Below, piece by piece: positions 18,585 through 29,330 of a stretch of DNA of 64,000 nt (the stretch's first letter is position 1; each line of letters begins with the position of its first letter). Origin of the DNA: Alteromonas australica (GTDB lineage: Bacteria > Pseudomonadota > Gammaproteobacteria > Enterobacterales > Alteromonadaceae); the NCBI RefSeq assembly GCF_000730385.1, contig NZ_CP008849.1:1674001-1738000 (forward strand), in the 5' to 3' direction. The translations under genes were made by a program, and so were the position numbers. The notes beneath the pieces were generated by a model. It saw only the letters and a list, made by a program, of their open reading frames with translations. It did no database searches and was not told where the DNA came from.

Positions 18585-18609
18585 GGTGCCTCATGTTAAG
18601 GAAGTAGTT

Positions 18610-19296
18610 ATGAAAAGCATTGAAATAGATGACGATTTATATGCATTTATCGCTAGCCAAACCAAGCATATTGGCGAGAGTGCATCACAAATTCTTCGTA
18701 GGTTATTGTTGCCTGAAGATGGCGCAGCGGTAAATACACCACAAGCGACACCCGCAGCCCCTAAGGTAGAAACGCCTAAAGCCACGGAGGCAGTAGAGCC
18801 TGCACCCGCCGTTAAGAAAACGACCGCGGCTGCGCCAAAGCAGCCCACAAAAACGGCAGCCCCAGCGAGAACGCCGAAGGCAGCAGCCACGGCTAAGCCA
18901 TCTCCGCAAGCGCCTGTTTCAGAAGATATTCAAACGCACAAGAAAAACGATATTGTCGATGCGGTGTCACAGGATGCGCTTGCAACCTTCACCAAGCGCG
19001 TTGATCAATTCTTGTTTATCTTAAGTGCAGCGCACAAACTCAACGCGAATAGCTTTAGTCAGGTTGAGTCTATTGTGGGTAAAAACAGAACTTACTTCGC
19101 AAAAAGCAAAGAAGCTTTGCTTGAAAATGGCAGCAGTACCAATCCGAAAGCCATACCTGATAGCGACTATTGGGTTGTGACTAACAACAATACGGCAAAG
19201 AAAGTAAACATGCTGGAACAAGTTTTGCGTAAACTGGGTTACGCACCAGAGGTAGTTGAAACGGTGGTGAACCGATTTGCACCGGAAGGTAAATAA
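18610..19296 (+). CDS. seqA: Replication initiation negative regulator SeqA
   Basis: SeqA sequesters hemimethylated GATC sites at oriC and behind forks. The chosen start gives MKSIEIDDDLYAFIASQTKH, matching the family (E. coli MKTIEVDDELYSYIASHTKH), with the oligomerisation domain at 1-36 and the C-terminal DNA-binding domain from about 120 (DQFLFILSAAHKL, VESIVGKNRTYFAKS). The product is 228 residues against 181 in E. coli; the excess is an Ala/Pro/Lys/Thr-rich linker at about 38-103. pgm follows 30 nt downstream, as in E. coli. An upstream in-frame ATG adds 12 non-conserved residues and is rejected. Confidence 0.95.
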   Translation: MKSIEIDDDLYAFIASQTKHIGESASQILRRLLLPEDGAAVNTPQATPAAPKVETPKATEAVEPAPAVKKTTAAAPKQPTKTAAPARTPKAAATAKPSPQAPVSEDIQTHKKNDIVDAVSQDALATFTKRVDQFLFILSAAHKLNANSFSQVESIVGKNRTYFAKSKEALLENGSSTNPKAIPDSDYWVVTNNNTAKKVNMLEQVLRKLGYAPEVVETVVNRFAPEGK

Positions 19297-19326
19297 AAAC
19301 AGTCAATACTGAATAAGGACGATTTC

Positions 19327-20976
19327 ATGGCATTACATCCGCAAGCAGGTAAAGCTGCCGCTCCCGAACAACTTATCAATGTTGCCGCATTGGTAAGTCA
19401 ATATTACAGCTATAAGCCAGACGCTTCTGCACCCGGTGAAGCGGTAAGTTTTGGTACGTCAGGGCACCGAGGCAGCGCGGCTAATTTTACCTTCACTGAT
19501 ACCCACATTGCGGCAATTTGCCAAGCTTTGGTTGAGTACAGAGAGCAAGAAGGTATTACGGGCCCACTTTACGTAGGTAAAGATACCCACGCCTTGTCGG
19601 AACCGGCCATGATAACGGCAATAGAAGTGCTAGGTGCTAACGGGGTTGATGTTGTTATTCAGCGCAGTGACAACGAAAGTATGGGGTATACGCCTACACC
19701 GGTTATTTCTCGTACCATTATTCGACACAACCGCAATAGCAGTGATAAAGCCGATGGTGTTGTGATTACACCGTCACACAATCCTCCAGAAGATGGCGGC
19801 TTTAAGTATAACCCTCCCCATGGCGGCCCAGCCGACAGCGACGTCACCAAACAAATTCAAGATCGCGCAAATGCGCTTATTGCTGATGGAAATGTGGCAG
19901 TAAAACGGGTAGATATTCGCCAAGCCAAAGCACGAGGCTTGGTGCGCGAAGAAGATTTTATGGAACCCTACATCGACGATTTGGCCAGCGTGATAGATAT
20001 GCAAGCCATTGCCGATGCCAACCTTAAACTTGGCACCGATCCCCTAGGTGGTGCGGGAGTAGGTTACTGGTCTAAGATTGCAGAAAAGTATGGCCTGAAC
20101 ATTACCGTTGTTAATCAAGCGGTCGATCCCCAATTCGGTTTTATGCGCAGAGATAAAGACGGTAAATTACGTATGGATTGCTCAAGCGCGTATGCCATGG
20201 CTGGATTAATTGAATTAAAAGATGATTTTGATTTAGCTTGGGGCAATGATCCTGACTTTGATCGCCACGGCATTGTGTGTCCAAGCGCAGGTTTAATGAA
20301 CCCCAATCATTACCTTGCGGTGGCAATTCAATACCTTTATACCCACCGTCCTCAGTGGCCACAGAGCCTAAATATTGGTAAAACACTGGTGTCTAGCAGC
20401 ATGATAGACAGGGTTGCAAAAAGTCTAGATAAGCCACTTGCTGAAATGCCGGTAGGCTTCAAATGGTTTGTTGAAGGTTTGTCGCAAAGCAAAATTGGCT
20501 TTGCCGGAGAAGAAAGTGCTGGGGGGATTTTTCTACAGCGCGACGGCGAAACTTGGGCAACAGATAAAGACGGGTTTATTCTTTGTTTACTTGCGGCGGA
20601 AATCACGGCAGTGACAGGAAAAGATCCGGGTGAACACTATAAAGGATTAACGGAACAATTTTCTGCTCCCGTATATAGCCGCGTAGATGTTGCTGCAACA
20701 TTGGAACAGAAACAAAAACTATCCGCCATGGACGCCTCTGTGATAACCAGCGATACCCTTGCCGGTGAACCCATTCTTGCTGTGCAAACCCATGCTCCAG
20801 GCAACAACGCAGCAATTGGTGGCGTGAAGGTCTCTACGGAAAATGGCTGGTTTGCTGCGCGTCCTTCTGGTACCGAGCAAATCTATAAAATTTATGCTGA
20901 AAGCTTCAAAGGTGAAAGTCACTTACAAGAATTGATTGCTGAAGCCGAGGCACTAGTAGGTAAAATCATCAAATAA
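19327..20976 (+). CDS. pgm: Phosphoglucomutase (alpha-D-glucose phosphate-specific)
   Basis: Pgm interconverts glucose-1-phosphate and glucose-6-phosphate. The 549-residue protein begins like E. coli Pgm ([21 protein letters not shown]), has [10 protein letters not shown], the phosphoserine loop [13 protein letters not shown] (Ser150), the metal loop NDPDFDRHG, the sugar loop GEESAGG and the phosphate-binding [15 protein letters not shown] near the C-terminus. It sits after seqA and before glgP, whose product glucose-1-phosphate it would convert for glycolysis. An AAGGA precedes the ATG and a strong terminator follows. Confidence 0.97.
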   Translation: MALHPQAGKAAAPEQLINVAALVSQYYSYKPDASAPGEAVSFGTSGHRGSAANFTFTDTHIAAICQALVEYREQEGITGPLYVGKDTHALSEPAMITAIEVLGANGVDVVIQRSDNESMGYTPTPVISRTIIRHNRNSSDKADGVVITPSHNPPEDGGFKYNPPHGGPADSDVTKQIQDRANALIADGNVAVKRVDIRQAKARGLVREEDFMEPYIDDLASVIDMQAIADANLKLGTDPLGGAGVGYWSKIAEKYGLNITVVNQAVDPQFGFMRRDKDGKLRMDCSSAYAMAGLIELKDDFDLAWGNDPDFDRHGIVCPSAGLMNPNHYLAVAIQYLYTHRPQWPQSLNIGKTLVSSSMIDRVAKSLDKPLAEMPVGFKWFVEGLSQSKIGFAGEESAGGIFLQRDGETWATDKDGFILCLLAAEITAVTGKDPGEHYKGLTEQFSAPVYSRVDVAATLEQKQKLSAMDASVITSDTLAGEPILAVQTHAPGNNAAIGGVKVSTENGWFAARPSGTEQIYKIYAESFKGESHLQELIAEAEALVGKIIK

Positions 20977-21022
20977 GGTTAAAAAATAACCTAGATAATC
21001 GATGGCTTGTAATAAATATGTT

Positions 21023-21061
21023 AAAAATCGACTGAATGCATACGAATTCAGTCGATTTTTT
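21023..21061 (+). terminator. Rho-independent terminator after pgm
   Basis: A 15-bp stem AAAAATCGACTGAAT/ATTCAGTCGATTTTT with an 8-nt loop ends in T's, 47 nt after the pgm stop. Confidence 0.9.
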
Positions 21062-21194
21062 CGTTTTTTAACCAAATTATCACAACAATATCGTTTAAGT
21101 GCTGCTATATTGCTCTCATGTGACGTGCTATTTATGTAATTTAATTACATGTTGGCGTGATGGAAAACCTTCTCTGATAGAGTGAGACCGCACA

Positions 21195-23672
21195 ATGAAC
21201 GCTAAAGCGAACAACACCCAATCTCCCGCAAAAATTGACAAATCTGACTTCAAAGCCGCTGTAGTCAAGCACCTTCACTGTACCTTGGGTACGGATGAAA
21301 ACAAAGCGAACAATCACGCTTGGTGGAAGGCCACCTGTGCCGCAATGCAAGAGCATGTGTTAGAGGGATTACGTAAAACACAGAAAACCCACTATCTTAA
21401 CGACACCCGCGCTGTGCACTACTTTTCTGCAGAATTTCTTATGGGGCGTTTGCTGTCAAACAACCTGCAAAACTTTGGTCTTTTTGAGGTGGCCAGTGGG
21501 GCACTAAAAGAACTTGGTGTTGAGCTGACTGACATCATGGAGCAAGAGCCTGATATGGCATTAGGCAACGGCGGCCTTGGTCGTCTTGCCGCGTGTTTTA
21601 TTGATTCTTTGGCCACTATGGAGTTACCGGCAATTGGATACGGTATTCACTACGAGCATGGTTTATTCCGACAAGAAATTAAAAGCGGCGCGCAGATAGA
21701 GCGTCCAGACAGTTGGCGCGATTATGGTAACCCTTGGGAAATTTGCCGACCAGAGTCTATTCAAGAAGTCTCTCTATTTGGTTATGTTGAAACCAAATAT
21801 GGCGAAAATGGCAGAGTGCTTAAAGAATGGCATCCTGGTTCTATCGTAAAAGGGGTGCCTTGGGATATCCCAGTGGTGGGATATGAAGGCAAAACTGTGA
21901 ATGTACTGCGTTTATGGCAGTCAGAAGCCTCTGATTATTTCAACTGGGATGTCTTTAACGCGGGGGGATACGTGGATGCACAACGAGAAAATGTGCAGGC
22001 TGAAACCATCTCGAAAGTGCTTTACCCCAATGATGAAACCGAAGCGGGTAAAGAATTACGACTTATACAACAATACTTCTTTTGCTCGTGCTCACTGAAA
22101 GACATTATTCGTCGTTACAAGCGTGCTCATGGTGATGATTGGAGCCGTTTTGCTGACCAGGTGGTGATTCAACTTAACGATACTCACCCAGCCATTGCCA
22201 TCCCAGAGCTTATGCGAATTTTAGTAGATAGAGCTGAGTTAGATTGGGATCAAGCCTGGGGCATTTGTACACAAGTGTTTGCTTACACGAACCATACGCT
22301 ATTGCCAGAAGCGTTGGAAAAATGGCCTGCTCGCATGATTGAAAAAATTCTGCCTCGTCATTTAGAAATTATCTATGAAATTAACCACAGATTTATGGCT
22401 GAGGTTGACAAAAAGTGGCCTGGCGACAACGCCATGAAAGCCAAACTGTCTATAATCGAGGAAGGCCATGAAAAGATGGTGCGCATGGGCCATTTGTCTG
22501 TTATCGGTTCTTTCGCCGTGAATGGTGTGGCCGAAATGCACTCTCGATTAGTGAAATCTTCTCTGTTTCCTGAGTTTGACGAATTATACCCGGGCAAACT
22601 CACTAACGTGACCAACGGCATCACGCCAAGACGATGGCTGAAGGCGTGTAACCCGTCACTTTCTAAACTGATTGATAAGAAGATTGGCGTAGACTGGCCT
22701 AAAGATTTGTACAAGTTAGAAGGGTTAGCCAAATTTGCGTCTAACAAAACCTTCCAAAAGCAATTCATGAAAGTAAAGTTAGAAAACAAAGAATTGCTGG
22801 CTGAAGAAATCCGTCAATCGTTGGATTTAGAAGTGGACGTTAATGCCATTTTTGATGTGCAAATTAAACGTCTGCATGAATACAAGCGTCAGCACTTGAA
22901 CCTACTTCATATCATGGCTTTGTACCGTCGTATTCTTGAGAACCCAGACTACGATATGCACCCAAGAGTATTTATTTTCGGTGCAAAAGCGGCGCCGGGT
23001 TATAAGTTAGCGAAAGACATTATCTATGCCATCAACAAGGTAGCAGATAAAATTAACAACGACCCTCGTGTGAATAACAAAATTAAGGTGGTTTTCTTAC
23101 CGAATTACCGTGTGTCTTTGGCAGAGAAAATGATTCCTGCGTCAGATGTGTCTGAGCAAATTAGTACCGCGGGTAAAGAGGCATCAGGTACAGGTAACAT
23201 GAAGTTGGCGCTTAATGGGGCCGTGACTATCGGTACGCTAGATGGTGCAAATGTGGAAATCGCCGAGGAAGTAGGCGACGATAATATCTTCATCTTTGGC
23301 CTTACCGTTGAAGAAGTGAATGAGCTTAAAGCCAAGGGCTATAACCCTCTTGATTACTACTATAAAGATCCTGAAATTAAAGCGGTATTGGATTGGTTAG
23401 AAACGGATTACTTCACGCCGGGTAAGCCAGGCGCGCTGGTCTCTATCAAACAAAGCCTATTGGATCATGGCGACCCTTACATGGTTTTGGCGGATTACAG
23501 AAGCTATTCTGATGCACAAATTGCCGTAGATGAAGCCTACAGAGACAAAGAACGCTGGGCTGAAATGGCAATTATTAATACGGCGAAGATGGGTAAATTT
23601 ACGTCAGATCGCTCCATAAAAGATTACGTCGATAGAATTTGGAAGCTTTCGCCGTGTAAGATTGAGAACTAA
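21195..23672 (+). CDS. glgP: Glycogen/alpha-glucan phosphorylase
   Basis: GlgP releases glucose-1-phosphate from alpha-1,4-glucans. The 825-residue protein has the family N-terminal [13 protein letters not shown], the glycine-rich [28 protein letters not shown] and the pyridoxal-phosphate Lys in [15 protein letters not shown] near 660. It is separated from pgm by a terminator, so it has its own promoter, but functionally it feeds Pgm. No other glg gene (glgA, B, C, X) is in the window. A terminator follows. Confidence 0.96.
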   Translation: MNAKANNTQSPAKIDKSDFKAAVVKHLHCTLGTDENKANNHAWWKATCAAMQEHVLEGLRKTQKTHYLNDTRAVHYFSAEFLMGRLLSNNLQNFGLFEVASGALKELGVELTDIMEQEPDMALGNGGLGRLAACFIDSLATMELPAIGYGIHYEHGLFRQEIKSGAQIERPDSWRDYGNPWEICRPESIQEVSLFGYVETKYGENGRVLKEWHPGSIVKGVPWDIPVVGYEGKTVNVLRLWQSEASDYFNWDVFNAGGYVDAQRENVQAETISKVLYPNDETEAGKELRLIQQYFFCSCSLKDIIRRYKRAHGDDWSRFADQVVIQLNDTHPAIAIPELMRILVDRAELDWDQAWGICTQVFAYTNHTLLPEALEKWPARMIEKILPRHLEIIYEINHRFMAEVDKKWPGDNAMKAKLSIIEEGHEKMVRMGHLSVIGSFAVNGVAEMHSRLVKSSLFPEFDELYPGKLTNVTNGITPRRWLKACNPSLSKLIDKKIGVDWPKDLYKLEGLAKFASNKTFQKQFMKVKLENKELLAEEIRQSLDLEVDVNAIFDVQIKRLHEYKRQHLNLLHIMALYRRILENPDYDMHPRVFIFGAKAAPGYKLAKDIIYAINKVADKINNDPRVNNKIKVVFLPNYRVSLAEKMIPASDVSEQISTAGKEASGTGNMKLALNGAVTIGTLDGANVEIAEEVGDDNIFIFGLTVEEVNELKAKGYNPLDYYYKDPEIKAVLDWLETDYFTPGKPGALVSIKQSLLDHGDPYMVLADYRSYSDAQIAVDEAYRDKERWAEMAIINTAKMGKFTSDRSIKDYVDRIWKLSPCKIEN

Positions 23673-23690
23673 TCGCACATTTAGGTATCT

Positions 23691-23726
23691 AAAGGCTCAG
23701 AAGTGTTACGCTTTCTGAGCCTTTTT
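23691..23726 (+). terminator. Rho-independent terminator after glgP
   Basis: A 12-bp stem AAAGGCTCAGAA/TTCTGAGCCTTT with a 10-nt loop, followed by T's, begins 18 nt after the glgP stop. Confidence 0.9.
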
Positions 23727-23948
23727 CTTTTGTGGGCTAAGGGTTGACGCACCTTGGGTTAGCCAATGAGGTGCCCACATTTGGCCTTAACAGAAAGTAA
23801 ATGATGCGTTTAGTTAAGTAAAACTTCAAAAATTTATAAGTAGGTATTAAAAAATATACTCTTTTATGCGCCCGGTGAGTAGTCAGGCAAGACAGAGTTT
23901 TCTACACTAGCTCGACACCTAGCCGCCGTTTTGTGCAAGGATATAATT

Positions 23949-25250
23949 ATGAGCCGAATGCATTCGACTTTGGCAACCATTCCCAATCGTTACGCCTTTA
24001 TCAACACCATCGACGCCTCTGCACATCAGTGTCATTCTTTGTCACTTATGCTTATCGATGTCGTGCGATTTTCCGATGTCACAACGAGTCTGGGTATCAC
24101 CGTGGGTGATAGGTTCTTGCTAGAGATTGCAAACAGGCTTCACGTACTTTTCAACAAGGAAGTGCGTATTGGAAGAATAAGTGGCGATGTTTTTGGCGTA
24201 GTGTTCCTTAATACCTCAAATGCAACGTTTCTTCGCGATATGTTTGAGCGACTAGTGGAGCATTTCAAAACACCTATGTATCACGACGAGCATGCCTTTA
24301 TTGCAGACTTTAATGTCGGCGTGGTGCAGGGCCGGTGTGACGAGTTTGAAATTACAGCATTTGTTTCTCGTGCTGAAGCGGCCTTAAAACAAGCAAAAGA
24401 AAATAAGTACGAAAATTACTACGCTTTAAGCATGCATGATAAGACCGAAACCGGTCGTAGTTTAGCGCTAAAAGCCGACCTCAAACGGGCATTATCACAA
24501 AACGAGCTAGAGCTGTACTACCAACCAAAGGTCGATCTAAATACCTTGAACGTTATTGGTGCAGAATGTTTATTGCGTTGGAATCATCCGCTCGACGGCG
24601 TGTTGTTCCCCGGGCCGCTCATTGAAGCAGCCGAATCGTATAACATGATGAATGAATTGGGGTATTGGACACTAGAGCAAGCGTTTAGAAGCTTGGTTGA
24701 ATTGGAAAAGCACGGCCTGCCTATTACACTCTCTGTCAATATCTCGCCAACCCAATTATACGACAATCACTTATTGCCTTCGTTAAAGCTGCTTAGCGAA
24801 ACATACAGTATGCCGCTGGATCGCGTCGAGCTTGAATTAACAGAAGACGTCGCCTTGTCAAATTCCTTGATGGTGAAAAAGCAACTAGATGAGCTAAGGG
24901 CTATGGGGATCGCGATCTCGGTGGACGATTTTGGAAAAGGGTATTCCAATTTAGCTTACATACGAGACTTAGATCTCACCGCCCTTAAAATTGACAAAAC
25001 CTTTGTGATGGAGCTAACTGATCATCCAGTCAACCGTGCCATTATCGAAGCGGCAAATATCATTGGGAAGGCGAAAGGCTGTGCCGTTATCGCCGAAGGC
25101 GTAGAAACCATAAAGCAATTGCATATTTTGCGTGAAGTTGGCGTGCGCCAAGGGCAAGGTTACTTGTTTTCTAAGGCCGTTCCTTTAGGAAGTTTCATTC
25201 AATTAGCGCAGCGAGATATTATTGTTGGCACGTCACCTCGCCAAGCCTAA
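23949..25250 (+). CDS. Degenerate GGDEF - EAL protein (predicted c-di-GMP phosphodiesterase)
   Basis: The 433-residue cytosolic protein has a GGDEF-like domain (about 1-165) whose signature reads SGDVF in place of GGDEF, so cyclase activity is probably lost, and an EAL domain (about 180-430) in which the metal and catalytic residues look intact: ECLLRW (E of EAL), SVNIS, ELTED, VDDFGKGYS, LKIDKTF, AEGVET and QGYLFSKAVP. There is no sensor domain or membrane segment. The ATG at 23949 is preceded by AAGGA; an in-frame TTG six codons upstream is rejected. It stands alone. Confidence 0.88.
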   Translation: MSRMHSTLATIPNRYAFINTIDASAHQCHSLSLMLIDVVRFSDVTTSLGITVGDRFLLEIANRLHVLFNKEVRIGRISGDVFGVVFLNTSNATFLRDMFERLVEHFKTPMYHDEHAFIADFNVGVVQGRCDEFEITAFVSRAEAALKQAKENKYENYYALSMHDKTETGRSLALKADLKRALSQNELELYYQPKVDLNTLNVIGAECLLRWNHPLDGVLFPGPLIEAAESYNMMNELGYWTLEQAFRSLVELEKHGLPITLSVNISPTQLYDNHLLPSLKLLSETYSMPLDRVELELTEDVALSNSLMVKKQLDELRAMGIAISVDDFGKGYSNLAYIRDLDLTALKIDKTFVMELTDHPVNRAIIEAANIIGKAKGCAVIAEGVETIKQLHILREVGVRQGQGYLFSKAVPLGSFIQLAQRDIIVGTSPRQA

Positions 25251-25362
25251 CAGTATATTGTATTGAAAAACTAAAAATGGGTTGTGATTAAAACCGTCAA
25301 ACGTGCAATAGTCCCCGCAAGTCGCTAGACTATCGCCATTCGCAACACGTATGGCTTAATTG

Positions 25363-26403
25363 ATGCAACAACTTATACAACACGGTGAGTTTCTTTCACT
25401 CTCTCGAACCGAGCCTCAGCGCTTTCAAACCCCTATTCAATTTGAACTCGATAATCACACGAAAGTTGCTATCTCTGCGCCAGGGATTATTGAATTCACG
25501 CCCCTTTCTTTAGACAACATAAGCACTAAGCATATTGTTTTATCTTGCGGTGTTCATGGCAACGAAACGGCACCAATAGAAATGTGCGATGACTGGGTTA
25601 AGTCAATTCTTACAGGGCGGCTTGAAGTGACCCATCGCGTTTTGTTTTTGTTTGGTAATTTACCTGCAATGGATATTGCCAAGCGGTTTGTTGAAGAAAA
25701 CATGAACCGCCTGTTTAGTGGTGCTCACTCGGAAGGCGACGGCTGTAATAATATAGAAAGACAGCGCGCAAAAGCATTGGAAGAGGCAATAAACCAGTTT
25801 TTCGCTCATGCACAAGCCGACGAACAGAAATTCCACTACGATTTACACACCGCAATACGAAGCTCTAAAAACGAGAAATTTGCGGTTTACCCTTATTTGC
25901 ACGAGAGGCGCTACAGCAAAGGGCAGCTCGCTTTTCTGGCGGCCTGCGGGGTAAAAACAATTCTACTTTCAGAAAACCCAACGACTACCTTTAGCTATTT
26001 TTCGTCACGCCAGCACGGTGCTCATGCATTCACCGTGGAGCTAGGTAAAGTGCGCCCGTTTGGTGAAAACGATATGTCACGGTTTGCGCAAGCGAAAGAG
26101 GCGATAACGTCACTGATTAGTCGTGAAGATTTTTCACCGCAAGTGTCTATGGATGAATTGGATATTTTTCGGGTGAATCAAGTGGTGATCAAAAACGCAG
26201 ATGACTTTACCTTGCACTTTGACGACGACACGCCCAATTTTACCGATTTTACAAAGGGCACTGTGCTTGCTTCTGAGTCAGGTAAAACCTATGTCGCACA
26301 GCAAGACGGTGAAGCGATTGTTTTTCCTAATGCTGACGTGGCGATTGGTCAACGGGCTATGCTTACCGTGGTCCCCACCAAGCTGGAGACGCTAGATGTT
26401 TAA
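25363..26403 (+). CDS. astE: Succinylglutamate desuccinylase-family protein
   Basis: AstE hydrolyses N-succinylglutamate to glutamate and succinate, the last step of the AST arginine pathway. The 346-residue product has the zinc carboxypeptidase-like ligands His65 and Glu68 in GVHGNE, His162 in YDLHTAIR and the catalytic Glu226 in FTVELGKVRPFG, with NMNRLF and the C-terminal beta domain. It is about 25 residues longer than E. coli AstE (322). The other ast genes are not nearby; a HIT gene overlaps its 3' end by 8 nt. A close aspartoacylase-type activity is a lesser alternative. Confidence 0.85.
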   Translation: MQQLIQHGEFLSLSRTEPQRFQTPIQFELDNHTKVAISAPGIIEFTPLSLDNISTKHIVLSCGVHGNETAPIEMCDDWVKSILTGRLEVTHRVLFLFGNLPAMDIAKRFVEENMNRLFSGAHSEGDGCNNIERQRAKALEEAINQFFAHAQADEQKFHYDLHTAIRSSKNEKFAVYPYLHERRYSKGQLAFLAACGVKTILLSENPTTTFSYFSSRQHGAHAFTVELGKVRPFGENDMSRFAQAKEAITSLISREDFSPQVSMDELDIFRVNQVVIKNADDFTLHFDDDTPNFTDFTKGTVLASESGKTYVAQQDGEAIVFPNADVAIGQRAMLTVVPTKLETLDV

Positions 26404-26806
26404 GTTAGATGAGCGGTTAGATAAAGATACCTTTTTTATAAGTGACTTACCTTTGTGCCGCGTCTTGTTGATGAACGACAACCAGTTCCCGTGGTTAATC
26501 TTAGTGCCTCGGGTAGCCGATGTGGCAGAGATTATTGATTTAGATGAAGCCCAGCAACAGCAGTTTTTAAAAGAGTCTGGATTTGTAAGCCATGTACTAA
26601 AACAAAAAACACAGTGCGATAAACTTAACGTGGCAGCCCTTGGCAATATGGTGAAGCAACTGCATATTCACCATGTAGCAAGGTTTACCCATGATGTGGC
26701 TTGGCCTAAGCCCGTTTGGGGCAATCAACCAGCATGCCCTTACCACATCGAAAAGGCTAGTGTATTAATATCTACTTACAGAGAATCTCTCGCACTTTTT
26801 TATTGA
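26396..26806 (+). CDS. HIT-family protein
   Basis: The 136-residue cytosolic protein has a HIT fold with FPWLILVPRVADVAEI in the middle and the histidine-triad region QLHIHHVARF near 90; the usual HxHxHxx reads HIHH, a variant common in this small proteobacterial subgroup. HIT proteins are nucleotide hydrolases or transferases; the substrate here is unknown. It overlaps astE by 8 nt, so the two are translationally coupled although no metabolic link is obvious. Confidence 0.82.
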   Translation: MFKLDERLDKDTFFISDLPLCRVLLMNDNQFPWLILVPRVADVAEIIDLDEAQQQQFLKESGFVSHVLKQKTQCDKLNVAALGNMVKQLHIHHVARFTHDVAWPKPVWGNQPACPYHIEKASVLISTYRESLALFY

Positions 26807-26886
26807 GCTTGCTAGCCTAACGTTAATTTACTCTACTTTTTTACATAGTCTGAAAAAGTAGTGGCGTTTAACAAAGGAGTTTGTTT

Positions 26887-27213
26887 ATGATTATTTCTAC
26901 TACGCCTTCATTGCAAGGTCAGAAAATAGATGAGTATTGCGGCATTGTAGTTGGCGAGGCTGTCATGGGCGCCAATATCTTCAAAGATTTGTTTGCGTCT
27001 ATCCGCGATATCGTGGGCGGCCGTTCGGGTTCTTATGAAGAAGAGCTTACGCGTGCTAGAAAGCTGGCGTTCAATGAAATTGAGCACGAGGCAAGAAGCA
27101 TGGGGGCAAACGCCGTGGTGGGAATTGACTTAGACTACCAGGTTATTGGCGATAAAGGCAGCATGTTGATGGTCAGCATCAGTGGTACCGCGGTGAAGAC
27201 CTCACCATTGTAA
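26887..27213 (+). CDS. ybjQ: YbjQ/UPF0145 family protein
   Basis: The 108-residue protein matches E. coli YbjQ almost end to end: [57 protein letters not shown] and [14 protein letters not shown]. The family forms small homo-oligomers and has been described as a putative heavy-metal-binding domain; its role is not established. The ATG is preceded by AAAGGAG; an in-frame TTG two codons earlier is rejected. Confidence 0.92.
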   Translation: MIISTTPSLQGQKIDEYCGIVVGEAVMGANIFKDLFASIRDIVGGRSGSYEEELTRARKLAFNEIEHEARSMGANAVVGIDLDYQVIGDKGSMLMVSISGTAVKTSPL

Positions 27214-27230
27214 CCCCTACAATACACTAT

Positions 27231-27280
27231 CTGCGGCTAAATGCCGCAGAAAGGCGAGGGAAATGGCGGATTTCCCTCGC
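27231..27280. terminator. Two tandem hairpins between convergent ybjQ and DUF2897 genes
   Basis: CTGCGGC-TAAAT-GCCGCAG (27231-27249) and GCGAGGGAAAT-GGCGG-ATTTCCCTCGC (27254-27280) are perfect stems. Neither has a long T-run, but their position between convergent genes suggests bidirectional 3'-end formation. Confidence 0.6.
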
Positions 27281-27285
27281 TTGAC

Positions 27286-27483
27286 TTACCACTCGTCTTC
27301 TTCGTCATCGAACCCTTTTTTTGCTTGCCCGTTTCCGTTTTTATTGTTGTCTTTGTGTTTCTGGGTTTGATCTTTCACTTCTTGCGGGAATTTAAACTTC
27401 GCGCTGTATTTTAGTAGGGTGATATTGCCAATCACCACGCCTAATACCAATACAATGATAACAACGACCCAAGTGGTATCCAT
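27286..27483 (-). CDS. DUF2897 family small membrane protein
   Basis: The 65-residue protein has one N-terminal membrane helix (about 4-24, TWVVVIIVLVLGVVIGNI) and a hydrophilic Lys/Asn/Asp-rich tail ending in an acidic DDEEDEW. This pattern fits DUF2897, known in Alteromonas, Shewanella and relatives; function unknown. It starts 7 nt after the M15 peptidase stop, so it is likely the last gene of the yffB-dapE-peptidase run. Confidence 0.75.
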   Translation of the reverse strand: MDTTWVVVIIVLVLGVVIGNITLLKYSAKFKFPQEVKDQTQKHKDNNKNGNGQAKKGFDDEEDEW

Positions 27484-27490
27484 GTGCGTA

Positions 27491-28180
27491 TTACTCTCCC
27501 AAATTTAGAATGTAGCGACGGTAAATCATGTGGATGTGGTCAAGCACGGTGCTTTTGCCCTCAAGATCGCTATTTTCAATGGCCGTGACTAGGCTTGCTA
27601 GGTTTCTTTGTTTTTCAAACAAATTTGCGCTGTCGGCATGGGATAAATGCCAGGGTTCGCGAGCCACGCCACCGCAATAGCGCGCAAAAGGTAAAGTGAA
27701 ACCATAGTGCGCCATGTTTTCATTTAACCACTGCGCCAACGGATAGCAAGGGCCATCAGCGGCGTATTCCGTTTCAACCAATTGAAAGTCGCCATCCCAT
27801 TGGGATACCGCGGCTTTATCATAAACGTCAATATCAGACCCCCAATGGTGGCGACTGCCGCCCGGTAACGCTGACCACATTAAAATAGCATGCAGTTTTT
27901 CTACGTTGCTTAAACGGTCAGGGTTTAACGGTACGCCATTGATATCAAGAAGCTTCGCTTCTCCTCGCCACTTTCTATTCCAAATGACGCACTGTCGTTC
28001 AAAACTGCGGTAGCTACTCACCAATTGTAAGTCTATACCTTCTTGCTTGGCATCCTGCTGCATGGCGCTAAATGCGTCTAATACAGCGGGGAGAAGTAAA
28101 TGGCCGTTGCCGGCGTCCATCAGTTGGTGAGGCGATATGCCTAACCAACGAGATGAAGAGTATGAAAGGTGGGTTAACAT
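27491..28180 (-). CDS. M15-family D-Ala-D-Ala carboxypeptidase-like protein
   Basis: The 229-residue protein has the M15B pattern: LVSSYRSFERQ, the zinc motif SRHHWGSDIDV (His and Asp ligands) and EPWHLS (third ligand). The family trims peptidoglycan stem peptides or dipeptides. No signal peptide is present with the chosen ATG, so either export is by another route or it acts in the cytosol on recycled peptides. A start 20 codons upstream would overlap dapE by 44 nt and adds a Cys-containing hydrophobic stretch; it is less likely but would supply a signal-like segment. The gene lies 16 nt after dapE. Confidence 0.82.
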   Translation of the reverse strand: MLTHLSYSSSRWLGISPHQLMDAGNGHLLLPAVLDAFSAMQQDAKQEGIDLQLVSSYRSFERQCVIWNRKWRGEAKLLDINGVPLNPDRLSNVEKLHAILMWSALPGGSRHHWGSDIDVYDKAAVSQWDGDFQLVETEYAADGPCYPLAQWLNENMAHYGFTLPFARYCGGVAREPWHLSHADSANLFEKQRNLASLVTAIENSDLEGKSTVLDHIHMIYRRYILNLGE

Positions 28181-28196
28181 GATATTGGGGCTGAGA

Positions 28197-29330
28197 CTAG
28201 GCGAGTAATCGCACAAGAATGCCGTAATAAATATCAGCAAGTTGCTCTAAATCCGACATTTTTACGCATTCATCAATTTTGTGGATAGTCGCATTTACCG
28301 GGCCAAGCTCAATCACTTGCGCACCTGTAGGTGCTATAAAGCGTCCGTCAGACGTACCACCTGCCGTAGACAATACAGTGGGCTCTCCTTTAACCGCTAA
28401 AATGGCTTCTTGGGTAGCATCTAGCAATGCGCCAGTATCGGTCAAAAACGGCTGTCCGTTGAATGTCCATTTAATGTCGTAATCGAGTTCATGCTTATCT
28501 AAGATATGGGTAACACGCTCAATTAACTGTTTATCGGTAACTTCGGTAGAAAAACGGAAGTTAAAACATACCTGAAGTTCACCAGGAATGACGTTTCCTG
28601 CCCCTGTACCACCGTGAATATTCGAAATTTGAAAGCTGGTGGGCGGGAAAAACGCATTGCCATCGTCCCAGTGAGACTGAGCAAGTTCAGTCAGTGCAGG
28701 GGTGGCAAGGTGAATAGGGTTGCTGGCCAAGTGAGGGTAGGCCACATGCCCTTGAATACCTTTCACGGTTAAATCACCGGTTAACGAGCCTCGTCGTCCA
28801 TTTTTAACAATGTCACCCACTTCTGTGGTGGAAGAGGGTTCACCAACAATACACCATGTAATTTTCTCATTGCGGGCTTCTAGCGTATCAATAACGCGGG
28901 TGGTGCCATTAATAAATGGGCCTTCTTCGTCGCTGGTAATCAGATACGCAATACTGCCCTTATGGGCAGGATAATCCCGCACAAACTCTCTTGTTGCCAC
29001 AAGCATTGCCGCGAGGCTTCCTTTCATATCGGCTGCGCCGCGCCCATGCAAGAATTCGCCTACTTCAGTTGCGGTAAATGGCGGCGTTTTCCAGGCATCT
29101 TCTGGGCCGCTAGGAACAACGTCAGTATGCCCTGCAAAGCAAAACACTGGGCCTTCATTACCCCGGCGAGACCACAAATTAGTGGTATCTTCAAACACCA
29201 TGGTTTCATTATTAAAACCTAGTGTAGAAAGAAACGCTTTCATCGCTTCTTGGCAACCTTCATCTTCGGGTGTGACCGAGCGGCGATTCATTAAATTCTT
29301 TGCAATATCGATAACGGTATCGTTAATCAA
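28197..29330 (-). CDS. dapE: Succinyl-diaminopimelate desuccinylase
   Basis: DapE hydrolyses N-succinyl-LL-diaminopimelate in lysine and peptidoglycan precursor synthesis. The 377-residue M20 enzyme has [12 protein letters not shown] with the zinc His and Asp, [14 protein letters not shown], the catalytic pair in TSDEEGP, IVGEPSS, the dimerisation domain and the late zinc ligand in [14 protein letters not shown]. The ATG overlaps the yffB stop (ATGA), an arrangement also present in E. coli (yffB-dapE). Confidence 0.97.
   Translation of the reverse strand: MINDTVIDIAKNLMNRRSVTPEDEGCQEAMKAFLSTLGFNNETMVFEDTTNLWSRRGNEGPVFCFAGHTDVVPSGPEDAWKTPPFTATEVGEFLHGRGAADMKGSLAAMLVATREFVRDYPAHKGSIAYLITSDEEGPFINGTTRVIDTLEARNEKITWCIVGEPSSTTEVGDIVKNGRRGSLTGDLTVKGIQGHVAYPHLASNPIHLATPALTELAQSHWDDGNAFFPPTSFQISNIHGGTGAGNVIPGELQVCFNFRFSTEVTDKQLIERVTHILDKHELDYDIKWTFNGQPFLTDTGALLDATQEAILAVKGEPTVLSTAGGTSDGRFIAPTGAQVIELGPVNATIHKIDECVKMSDLEQLADIYYGILVRLLA

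Noticed and set aside
18574..18609. Upstream start for seqA
   Set aside because: The later ATG has AAGGAAG at proper distance and gives the conserved N-terminus.
27491..28240. Longer M15 peptidase start at 28240
   Set aside because: It overlaps dapE by 44 nt; possible if a signal peptide is needed, but not preferred.
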